A stretch of 64,000 bases of DNA from Sphagnum compactum (lineage: Eukaryota; Bryophyta; Sphagnopsida; Sphagnales): the NCBI GenBank assembly GCA_965153455.1, contig OZ234499.1, forward strand, positions 13,016,271 to 13,080,270, given 5' to 3'. A program made the position numbers and the translations under genes. Shown here piece after piece: positions 49,132 to 60,300 of this stretch. Numbering within the stretch: the first letter of the stretch is position 1; each line of letters begins with the position of its first letter. The notes under the pieces were generated by a model that was not told the origin of the DNA, ran no database searches, and saw only the letters and a program-made list of their open reading frames with translations.

Positions 49132-50685
49132 ATGGAGTTAGCAGCGGGAACAAGGCAGCTTCGCCAACTCCTTGGCGTCAGGTACTACTACTACTACTAC
49201 TGTTGACAATGTGATGGGTACCCGTTGTTTCTACAGTTAAGCAAGCTGCAGTGATGTTTTGTAAACTGGAAATTATGAAGAAAATTTGGAAGTAGTATTT
49301 TTTTTTAATTCGAGAACTCATAAGTTTACTGCTCTAATTTTTATTTTTATTTTTGGGTCTGTTTTGTGATGTGCTGCAGGCCGGTAAAGGGAGTTGTGAT
49401 TGCTACTAGATCTGCATCGAAGTATTTTTCTTCTTCTTCTTCTTCTTCTTCCCAGCAGCTGCTAAGGCGAGAAAGTGTGAGAATATTTTTCCAAGTGTTG
49501 ATTGCAGCGAATCTGGTGCAGCAGGTAGTGGCGAGTGCTATCGTAGGACCCAAAGGTCCTACAATTGATTACTGCGGTTCAGAATGCTCACAAACGCGAG
49601 GAATCGCTCCAACGTTGTGGGGCGGAGTCGTCACTCTCGTAAGCTTGACCATCGACGCGTGGGGATTTGCGTCCGCTTCGGAATTCGCGTGGCGTCTCTT
49701 GCTGGTTTTCGTAGCGGGTCCTATCATGCCGGTCTGGAGCTTGATCGAAGTGTTGGGCAAAGCGTTTGTGGGTATGAACCTCACCAAGAAGCTCGGCAAA
49801 TCGTCGTTCACGCTGGCGAAAAGCAACGCGACCAATATCATAGCGCAATGCGACGTCCTATTGGGCATGAGCGAGGACGCAGCCACTCGGTTCCCAGTTC
49901 TTCACACAGAGCAAAACTACAGCATCGATGTGCTTCTCACTCCACTGGAAGTCGGCAACAGAAGGGAGAGTGAAGCTCTTGTACTCCTTAACGATAGAGG
50001 CAAGGAAGCCTTATTGCGAGCGGACGTGCTACCCAAGTACGAACAACTTCGCTTCCTACAGGGGTACAGTGGTCTGGCCATCACTGTTTCTGCCGCTCAA
50101 GCAATCGGCTACATTTATGGTGTGATCGCTCGAGCCACTGAAGGTCTACAAGTGAGCCCAATTGAAAGAATCTGCATGGCACTCAGCTTTGTAGTCATGG
50201 TGAAAGCTGGGCTCTACACTGTTGCCAGCAGTTGTCATCACCCTCTACTTCTTCATCTCCCTCCAGGCTCCGAAGAAGCAGTTCTAGAGGCTTGCAAAGA
50301 GACCAAATACGACGAAAACGATGAACTCAAAGTCGAGATCAGAACTCTGCTGTACACGGAACTGGTCCTGTTGCTGCTGCTAGCTCTGGCTATCATTGCT
50401 ATTCTCCACTTGATTGGACCCGACACCTTCGATGCACTGCCTTCTTTCTTCTTTGGCGTTGGCCTCTTTCTGCAGATGATCATTGCGGTGCTTATGTTTG
50501 GCCAGTCCATCCATGTGCCCAGTTTCTTGAGAACCAAGGCCTGTTCCATTATCGTAGTTGCTGTTTGCTCCCTTGTCAATGTCGCTGCTTACTCTCTCTC
50601 TGCGGTTGCCACCATCAAGAACTGGCATAGGAGTGAATTTGATATCCGCAGTGGCTTGTCAGATATTTTACCCCACATAGGCTAA
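49132..50685 (+). CDS. Multi-pass membrane protein of unknown function
   Basis: Two exons, 49132-49181 and 49380-50685, join in frame through a GT-AG intron with a TTTTTATTTTTATTTTTGGG-type pyrimidine-rich acceptor, giving 451 residues. Exon 1 starts MELAAGTRQLRQLLGV. If unspliced, translation could start at the ATG at 49366, but the acceptor at 49379 and the clean join favour the two-exon model. Residues 34-41 are eight serines encoded by a TTC/TCT microsatellite. About eight hydrophobic segments follow at 50-72, 96-116, 121-142, 245-266, 281-301, 342-362, 371-390 and 405-428. A soluble stretch of about 100 residues lies between the third and fourth, and a charged loop at 313-337. I recognise no named domain. 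Codon use and GC resemble the other genes here and differ from the AT-rich spacers, so it is a real gene. Function and membrane location are unknown. Confidence 0.75.
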
Positions 50686-52700
50686 GACTACTATTTCAGC
50701 CAAATTCTCTCCAGAGTCCGTTTTTTTTTTTTTCCTTTTCAAAACTTGGGTTCCACTCAGATTCAATTAGATATTCCTGACTGACTGGCTCGAGAGGATT
50801 AATTTCTCCCACAATCATCAAATTCCCAGTGACAATCAGACCATCATGTGTCACACATTTTGTACATGAAACTTGGGTGGTGGTTTTTTTTTTGTATTGT
50901 TTTTAACTTTTAAAGTGTAACTTGTTTGAATTCAAGGTTTAATGTGTGTGTTTTTGAGCATGACTAGTGCAGATCGCTCAGCAGCTGTGCAGTAGTAGGA
51001 GTATTATGGATCAGATCACAGGAGACTAATTCCTAGGGACATAATTTGCACTAGTAAGGTTAGAATCTTTGGTCTCAACATTTTTGATCTGCACATTTGT
51101 CATGTTTTGTTTTGTTTCTCACTTTGAGATCTCCCAAACCGGATCGCCTCTTGCCAGGCTCTCTGGCTCCTGTTGAAAGCCCTAGATGTGCAGGGATGAG
51201 TAGGGGTTCACCAAGTTGGTTTCATTACTGTTTCAACCTATGATAGAGAAGTCATTGAACATTTTCTTCACTAAAAACTTCATTGAAATCAAAACTCAAA
51301 ATTACAGGGGAATTTGGGTGTGCTCTTGGTATTGTTGGAAAGCCTTCAGTGAGTAGGATTTAATGAAGGGTTAGACCTAAGGTGTGAGAGAGGTTGTTGT
51401 TATGTATTTGTAGTAATAACCCAATGGTTGTGACAATAGTTTGATTCCCAACCATTTTGACAAATATCAATAAAATCTTCTATTCCTTCAGCTACACCAT
51501 TTGCAAATTATTTTGTGCTGAACATCACTTGTAGTGCTGTAAGGTTTTAGCCAAAAATGACATCAAAGGAAAAACTCATATATTTTGTCTTGTCATGAAT
51601 TCCACAATGTCTCATTCAAGTAACAGTTCATCGCTTAAATTTCTTCTCACAGTGAGCAAAGATCTCCTTCCAGTTCCAACATTGACATTCCGTGCTTTTA
51701 AACTGCAACTAAACTACCAGTTAAATTTTACAGGATCTGGTTGATCAGATTGCTCCGAACTCTCTTTCTTGACCTATCAAGTCTTAGTATGGCATCATAA
51801 ATTTATGATTTATGTTTCAACCCCATTGCAGCATACCACCGGCAATAGAATTTGATTTCCCAATTGCCATAAGCCCAAATGTGTTCTTTTTCAGAATTTT
51901 TGACAAGATAGACTTACCGTCATGCACAAAATCACCCAGCTTCAGCCATCAATTTCCAGAGTCCCCAACAACCCACCAGAGACATGAAGTACTAGCAATT
52001 TCCCACTTGGAGTTCCCAAAAGAAATTCAAGTCTGACTTCCCTTCACCCACATCAATTTCCCCACATCTTAATTTCCCTAGTTCTTAAGCATGCAAAAGA
52101 GTATGATGCCAACTCAAACAAGCTCCTCAATCCCCTGGAGTTCCACCATATCCTGTTACATTCTTCATGTTTTCACCTAAATCTCTCAATCCTCAAACTT
52201 CTCTACACAGCAAATAGAACAAAAACCTCAAGATCTACTTTGATTAAGGCAATGACTATGGTTTTTCTTCAATAGTCAACACAAAAAACAACAATTACAT
52301 CCTAATCAAACACCCTATCTAGAGCATAAAAGCTTGGAATCCTTAAGGGTCAATAATTTAAGGTCATTATTTACACATTTGGGATATCATGTGTTAAAAT
52401 AGATGTTTTTGGAAGGGTTATTATATTTAACGCATTCAAATTTTAAACCATATTGGTAAGGTAGACATTATTAAGGTTCAATATGTTTCATTTTTCCAAT
52501 ACTAAATTATCATTTATTTTATAATGAACATTTTTTCATTGAACAAAGATATCTCATGTGAATTTCAATTTTGTTTGCATGTTGGTATTTGGTTGAGCAT
52601 TTTTTCCGCACTAGAGGCCAATCACCATTACCTGGGTCCATTCCCATATCATGTCATTATTTGAATTTTTACAAAATTAGCAATTATATATTAACATTAA
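50686..52700. other. 3' flank of membrane protein gene and spacer
   Basis: The first about 500 bases are probably 3' UTR and downstream flank. The rest has no gene. CCAAACCGGATC and CAGGCTCTCTGGCTCC near 51.1 kb are GC-richer patches without coding signal. AT content rises after 52.3 kb. Confidence 0.4.
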
Positions 52701-52707
52701 GGTATAT

Positions 52708-52849
52708 TAACTAGTTAAAAAACCCATTTTGCAACTTGTTGAAGATGACTAAAAGTGTCATTTGTAACTATTTTGATGACCAAAATAGTCGCAAATAACA
52801 CTTTTAGTTGCTTTGAACAAGTCGCAAAATGGGATTTTTTCTACTATTG
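52708..52849. mobile_element. Foldback element, probably a degenerate CACTA-like MITE
   Basis: Almost the whole 142 bp forms a hairpin. The left arm runs from CCCATTTTGCAACTTGTT through ACTAAAAGTGTCATTTG to ACTATTTTGATG. The right arm, read on the other strand, runs CCCATTTTGCGACTTGTT, ACTAAAAGTGTTATTTGCGA, CTATTTTGGTC. Only scattered mismatches separate the arms. The right outer end on the minus strand, CAATAGTAGAAAAAATCCC, resembles the CACTAGTAGAAAAA ends of CACTA foldbacks. The target duplication is not clear. Confidence 0.6.
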
Positions 52850-55440
52850 TATATAAATATATTCCAAATGTATTAATATTTATTTAAAGGTATATTCAAG
52901 GTGTCTCTAATGGTAACAAATTTTAAAGGTATATTATGGGTATGTTTTGGGTGTTTAATTAATTTATTTGGTGTCGATATTAAATGGCATGCTACTTATA
53001 TATATTTACCTATGTACATACCTACCTAAATAGATCTAGGTTAGTAGGCATATAAGTACATAGGTAGATAGACAAGTGAATCAATCATAATTACACAAAC
53101 CAACAAGGACAGGAAGGCCCAAGGACTATGGGTACTTTTGTGGTCATTTTGACTTTTCCATAGAAATGAATTTTTGAATGAAGTTTTTTAGACATCTATT
53201 AGTAAAAATGTTATTAATATTTATCATTGTTCCATTACATACCTACTCTACATATTTACCTACCTTCATATTATTCAAGATATTTAATTTTTCCCAATAC
53301 ATCGCACATTTTGTTTTAAACTTTGTTGAATATCTATGATTTATTTTTTATTTTTTATTTTTTCAAATTTTATGTATTATGTTGAAAAATGATCATAATT
53401 TCAAATCATACTAAAATATGCTAACTATTACAGTAATCTTTTGTTTCTTGTATTGTAAGTTACAATTGTTTTTAGTATGTCATGTATATTACATTTCATT
53501 TACATGTGGTAAAAGACTTTCAAAATTTTTAAATTTTGAAACATATTTTGGATTTTTGAAAAAATTCATAACTTTTAAATTGTGAGTGTTTTTGAATGTG
53601 GGTAGTGCAAGGTTGAGTGGATCAAAAAATAGTGAGAAAAAAAGGTCCCATGAATCCATTTGTGAGAAAAAAATTATATTTTTTAACAATCCTAAAACGA
53701 ATGGGTAGTTAGGCAACAACTTATTCATTTCAACCCATTTTTTCATTTTTAGAAATCCCACCTAAAAATCAATATTTTGTACATGTGTGCACAAATTTAG
53801 CATAGAATACATTTTTTCAACATGATATGAAATTTGGGAAAAACATGTGCTTTCAAATGGAAAACAAAATCCGTAAAAAATAATATCAAAGTGACATGGT
53901 GTGAAATCCTTGAAACTTATTTTCATTGATACATTAAAGATGCCCTTAAAATCTTACCTTCATTTCATGCCATGTTGATTTCATCAGTTCACAATTTTAT
54001 TGTTATCCTTAAAGTTCCAAAAGGACTTAACCAAATACCAAAATTCAACATGAAATTGCTTTGATTGACATTTAATGTGACCATGGAGGGTGTGTTGGTA
54101 AACAAATGAAGGATGCCTACCTTAATATTTGCTTCAAGACTAAATTCCTTTTAATAGTTCCATAGGTGTTAAAAGGTGTTTGGTCCTAACTATGGCACCC
54201 AATGCAAATTGATTTGTAAATACAATGTTCACCTAACATTTTGACCTAGTTGAACCCTCAATGAATAGTTTCATCATTTGTTTGAGGCAATTTATAGATT
54301 TTTTTATTAAATTACTAATTTTGAATCCCTAATGACCATATTACTAATTTTGTTGGACCATTTTGAAATCCTTTTCTTTTTGCACTAACAATTGTAAAGT
54401 TTTTAATGTTCACTCTAAATGCCCTATGTATCATGCATAAAAAATATCTACATCACATAAATACTTGAGTTAATAACTAAATTGATAACTACCATTTTCA
54501 AAATATATTTTCCCATTTGAATTACACCCACAATGCACATGCACCATTGTGACATCTATATTCATCAAATGTAGCTTGCATTGGCCCTATTTGAGTAAGT
54601 CACCTTGCCATTCACATGAGGTGGTAGTTTGAAATTGAGCTTGCATGCTTCCAATCTCACAATTAAAACTTCTACCAAGTTGAAGGTAAATTTAGGCAAC
54701 AAAGTTAGCAAAGTCAAAGCAACCACAAATGTGTTAGCCATAAAAACATTATGGTCTCTTGACTTGCTTTGAACATTGGTAGACGTTCCTTTCTCCCCTA
54801 CCTTTTGGTACATGCCTTTGCAAAATGCATGAACCTTCACACATCTAACATCGATTAAGCAAGACAAAATAAAAGATGTGTTATGAAATTGTGGCATCAA
54901 TTTGTTTGTTTAGATCAAATGATGGAATCCTAATATTCCTTGCTAGTCTATTGATGTCTACCACTTCAACCAAAATCATGTGCCTAACAAGCTACTTGAT
55001 ATACAACTCAAAAGCTTCGAGTTCCGAAATGTCTTTGATCTCCCTTATGAGATCGGCAATGTTGTAGAATTGGTAATTGATGTCTAGGAATTATCAAACT
55101 TTGATGGCATGCAAAAGTGAAAGTTTAGCACCTAATTGTTTCTACCAAGTTGAAACAAGGTTTCCACTTCCAAAAGCCACATATCATGCCATTCCATTCA
55201 ATGGTGGAGATCTTATGGGTTGCAATCACTCCAATTTCATCTGAAAACAAAACTTTTTAAAACCTATTGATGTGAGGATGGTAATCAAGATGGAAGTTGC
55301 ATGCAAATGAAGTTATATGCAATCAAACAATGCTTTCTATGAAAGCCAATGTACCCAACATGCATCATCCAATCAGCATTTTTCTAGGCCCCCCTTGAGT
55401 TCAACTTCTTAATGACGAAAACATCCAAATGCAAAAATTA
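52850..55440. other. AT-rich spacer, unassigned ORFs
   Basis: A minus-strand ORF of 111 codons at 54565-54900 and one of 90 codons at 53489-53761 have no recognised domain. The DNA around 54.56-55.35 kb is less AT-rich and could be the relic of a transposon ORF on the minus strand, but no motif supports a family. Confidence 0.35.
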
Positions 55441-55446
55441 GTGAAT

Positions 55447-55526
55447 GTACAAGCTTGATGGTTGTTAACCCTCACATTAATGTACAACCCTTAATGTGAG
55501 GGCATTAACAACCATCAAGTTTGTAC
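55447..55526. repeat. Near-perfect 34-bp foldback with third arm copy
   Basis: The left arm 55447-55480 (GTACAAGCTTGATGGTTGTT then AACCCTCACATTAA) pairs with the right arm 55491-55526. There is one mismatch, a G:T pair that would be a wobble in RNA, and a 2-nt bulge. The loop is 10 nt. A third, direct partial copy, GTACAAACTTGATGGTTA, lies at 55546-55563. The size and pairing fit a small-RNA precursor or a tiny foldback MITE. Confidence 0.75.
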
Positions 55527-55563
55527 CCTATTTGGTGGCCATAATGTACAAACTTGATGGTTA

Positions 55564-57309
55564 TTCATTGGCACATTACTTAGCTCAGTATGAGAATAAA
55601 TCATTAGTTTGTTGGAGGAGAACATAGAGCTTCACGATTATGTAACAAATTACGTAGTTTCATCTGCAAATCCCACAGTGGTATTATATTATGACTCCAA
55701 CAATGCCAACTACTTGTCAACATTTGCACTTCAAACTATGTCATGATGGGGGTTCATTGTTGGCTCATCACCACTTGGAGTGAACACTAGATGCCGAAAG
55801 GGCTTTGTTTGATGACCAATAGCAATCATAATCCATTTCTTTCCTTGCAAACTGTGAAGTAGGATGCCAATGTTTGAAGCCTTGAGCTTCCTCATCCAAA
55901 TCACGCATCCAAAAACCTAACCAACAAATCAGAGACTCCTGTGTTGGAGAATTAAAATCATTAGGCCATTCACCTAACGGAATTGTAACCAGATAGATCA
56001 ATCCATGCTATCTAAATAGGTCATTTGTTTTAGTAAAGAGAAAATACCGGGATATGCTAGGTATAAAGTAGTTGTATTTTTGAGACTTTCTTCTTTATGT
56101 GTGTCCTTGAAGGTGATGGTCTAATAATTTTGTGAGCAACCATTGTGATGTTATGATTGTGTAACCTTGAAAACTGTTGTTGCAGAGTTTTCTTTGCAAT
56201 CTCATAGATATGGAACAATCTTTGACCACCTTTAATCCAAAACAACTTTTAAGTAGCTAGAGGAGTTACCCTTGCATTAGGGACAGAAGAGTACACATTT
56301 GCATTTCTAGCTATGTATTGGTGACAGGTGAATTAGTGCCACCAGAAGTTGCTTTCCACCTCCCCAAAAGAGTTTGCCACTTTTATTGCAGTGAGGTCTC
56401 AGATCTTTTCAGGAGGATCCAGGCAGCTGGAAAAGTAACAGGAGGGGCAATAGCAAAGACATGCCTTGAAAAGGGTATGGAGTATGGACAAGGTTGCCTT
56501 TATAAGGGGTAGCAGCTTTGTGCATCATGGCCTGATCAAAACATTGGCAGAGATTGCACTTGAAGCTGGCATTGAGTTCTAGAAATCAGCTTTAGTTATT
56601 TAAGGTTGCTATCTAAGCCGGTTCAAAATATTGGTGGTCAGTTCTGTAATTCATGGAACTTGATAGATCTTCCTGTGCTTGTTATTTTCCTGCATTTGCT
56701 TATCAATACCTGCAGTGGGATAGGGTGATGAGGTGAGGCTCCAAATAGTAACATTCCCATACTAATACAAATTGGAGATAACAGATTGTAAAGCCAGTTG
56801 TGAAAAGCTCATTGCCTTGGCCCGCATAACTTTCCAAAAGATTGTACCACCTTAGTCAGGACTGAAGAATCATCAAATAGGTTGCATTATAAGTTGAAGC
56901 TGTTGGAACCTATAATGGGAAACATCATCACTCTGGCAAAAGCAGAATAATAAGTGAGCCACAATTAGTGACTGCTCCTGGACTTGTGAAAAAATTGATC
57001 ATGAGCTTTGGTATATTCTCAACTTTTCTACACAATGATGACCAAGCTCAACCACATGCAGATAAGAGAACCTACAGAAATCAAATATAGATGGGAAATA
57101 CCATTAATATGCACTTTCCCTAGTCAGAAGGCGAGTGAAACTTTCTTTCAACTCTTGCTCCTGGCTCTCTTCTCCTACCTCCAAAGCATATGTAGGATGT
57201 CAAAAGTTCAAAGGAAGACTTGAGTCTTTCCAATCTCAACATTCACAATTACTTTGTCAAGTAGGGCAGGAGAACATCTAAGGAGCCCCTCAGCAGGATA
57301 GATCCCTTC
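55564..57309. other. Spacer with two unassigned coding-like fragments
   Basis: A minus-strand ORF at 55768-56001 (contains WLGFWMRDLDEEAQGFKHWH) and a plus-strand one at 56318-56512 (contains VPPEVAFHLPKRVCHFYC) have protein-like composition. The second seems to continue after a frame change to about 56580 with HHGLIKTLAEIALEAGIEF before a stop. I cannot name either family. They may be pseudogene pieces. No RNA gene was seen. Confidence 0.35.
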
Positions 57310-60300
57310 TCAAGAAGGGTTTATACTTGTTTGCAACAACATTGATACATGGTGAGATGAGCCAGGCAAGGCTTGTGGAGAGGAGTGGTCATGACAGTGA
57401 GAGTCTTGAACACGGCCTGATGAGCGGCGCAGAAGAACTCGAGATGGGGAAGGAGAAAGTAGAAGTGGACCAGACATTGAGCTACCCCGCCTTGTATCCC
57501 TGGATGGAGTCACATTCGGTGTCAGGTTTGGGGTTGATGATGCGGAGGCTGAATAATGCGCAGGAGAGAGTGTTTGTGACCGCAGAATCATGTCCACCAT
57601 TGAAGGTGTCTGATAGTCACGGCTTTGACTGTCCACAAAGCTACCCCGAGTCGTGGCCCTCTGCTTTAAGTGAGAGCTCTGTGCTGACAGTATGTAGGCA
57701 CGGCCTGTTCTCTCGTACATTTGCCGGTTTGCCATTCGAACTTGGATTTCTGTCAGCTCCAACTCTAAAGCACTAGTCAACTGGTCTCCAACCTGTGGAG
57801 TAGAGGTCATTGAGTCAAGATTCCAAGGCATGCAACAAACTTTCTGAATCTTTGGATATACTACAAGTATCTGCAAAGCTTGGGGAACTATGGATGAAAC
57901 CCAATTCACCATATCCTAGACAGTACATCAAGCTACACACCTTCCCCCCATAAACATCTTCTCAGGTAGAATGCATGCATAAACAGAACAGGCCTTTCTT
58001 GCTGTTTACAGTATACTACATTAGTGTGGCCAAAGTGTGAACTCATTATCTAACTTAAAGTTTTGAAATTCTATTGAATTTCATTCAATTTTTGGACTTT
58101 TACTGAGTTCCTGGTAACCAAAATTACTAAATTTCAATATCTCCTTCACCTTTCATAGGTCTAAAAACTACAAAATCCTATTCATTGAGAAATCTCCAAC
58201 AATACCAAAAGTGCACCCCAATTACTTTAAAAATTTAGTTTTGATTTTTTAAATTTTTCTTTGACAAAATTAATCAATATTCAACAACTCCCACACCATA
58301 AGTCTAAACTTACAAAACCACCTCAGTGCACCCCTACTGGGCTTTCAAACAGTACCAAGAGCCTGGTGGGAGGCACTGTCATTTGGGAGATCTCAACATG
58401 ACAAACGGAACAAAATGAAATCAAACAAGACAAAATTTAAAAACAAACAAATTATACCTGGGCAGCTGCAGAACTTTGAAGAGCTGTCTTAGCAGTTTTC
58501 AAAACAAACTGAGCCCTAGCAATATCTCCCATGTCAGCTAGTGAGCCAGCCTCCACAATAGCCTGTGCTGTTAAAAGCCGGTTCCTCTGCCTGTCAACTT
58601 CAATACTCGTTCTTTCTTGCTCTGGTCCCTCAACTAGTGCAGGCCGCACAATGCATACCTGCATGCATTGACAGATTTGACAATGGAGAATCCCACATTA
58701 TCAAAAGGATGGCCAGAGAAATGTGGAAAGACTTCACAACTCTGTCGCTCTTTGCAAACCAGACAAATTTGGCACATGATAGTTTATATATGGCAATCTA
58801 GGGAATTCCAGACTCCATTCCATTGCCCTGACCCTCCCTGACAACCTGAAACAGAACAAGGCACAAAGTTACCTGTTGTACAGGGGTCTGCTTGACTTCC
58901 TGAGAGACAGGGTCCTTGTATGAGCAACCTACTTGCAGCAGGGTGCTCAGTGGAGGGTCCCCCACAGGAAGTTTCTCCAGAGCTGGCATATGTAGCTCCA
59001 ACAATATGTCCCTCTCCTCTTCCGCATACATATCCCCCAGTTTCACAAAGCCATGGGTTCCACTCTCTTGAATAATGCTATCATAACTCCCTGCTTGAAT
59101 GCTCTTCAACTCAACACCAGAACTCCCACTGCTGATTATCAACTGAGAGTCCTGGACCACAACGCTGAGCAGACCGCCAATGCACTGGGCAAATGCATCT
59201 TGGACCACGCCTTCTGCCTGTTATATGAGGCTTTTGTAAGTCAATCAGCTTAGGATGCAGAAAAAATGACTTAATAAATTGCTAAGACTTTGGAATCCAG
59301 GTGAAAAGGCTTTTTTGACATCCTATCTAATAGTTTCAAATTTGACCTAAGTGTATGACCCTCTCATTCATATAGCAGCCTCAAATGGCAAACAATGACA
59401 GCCCAGCAGTTACTGCAGAGCCCTAAGCAATGTTAAGGCATCTCATGTCAAATCTCCAAATTTCATGTTCTCATAGAATTCTCAGAACTCCAGGAACTCT
59501 GAGAACCACAATTGCATTGTCCAACCAAGCCACATGATCCCTAAAAGATGATAAGTGGAATTAAGAGCACTGGAAAAAAGAACCCCAACTTGTTGCCAGA
59601 TGATGTAGATCATTTTACAGCATATACCTTTGGCAAAAAATCAAGCTAAGGCATGCCACAGACCTATCACAAGTGAATGGAATAACAGATATGCTGCACA
59701 TGTGCCAGAAATCAAACCCCAAAGCCCACCTGAATGAATGAGAAAGTTCCGCCTGAAATATCAGCAATCTTATGCATGGTAGCAGCATCATGATCAGCTC
59801 CAAACCCAAACGTGTGAACTGGTGTTGGAGTTTGGCCAGAGAAGCGGCTATTTCGAATGGATGCAGGGAGCAACTGCTGATATTCACTAGCCGGATGAAG
59901 CCTTGTGATGGAATGATGACCAGTTGATCCTAATGTGCAAGTGTCTTGACCATCAGATAAAAGCATTATGCTTGCCACTGGGTTGTGCATTTGACGGTCC
60001 TCCAACACCTACATATCAAATCAGAACCCACATATTAAAATTGATGACTAAACGTCTCAATTTTCTGGCCTCTGAAATGATTTCAAGGTACTAAAGCAAT
60101 GCATTGTGGTTTCATATCAGCAAATGTGCAGCAGAATTGAACTCCTTTGGGGGATAAGCAGAACAATGGATCATGTACAAAAGCTTCAAACTCAAGTAAA
60201 TCAATGTCCGGCAGATAAAGATATCAAGTTAAGTTCGCAATATATCATGCAAATGATATCACTGAATACATGTCATGCTAAAATATCTAATTTCAAACTC

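Noticed and set aside
49584-49973. Overlapping ORFs on both strands in the membrane protein gene
   Set aside because: Different frames of a GC-richer coding exon. The main frame runs the full length and has membrane-segment periodicity.
56318-56580. Possible fragment of a metallopeptidase-like protein
   Set aside because: The end (GLIKTLAEIALEAGIEF) faintly recalls M42-type peptidases, but no metal-binding residues or upstream domain are visible, so no function is claimed.
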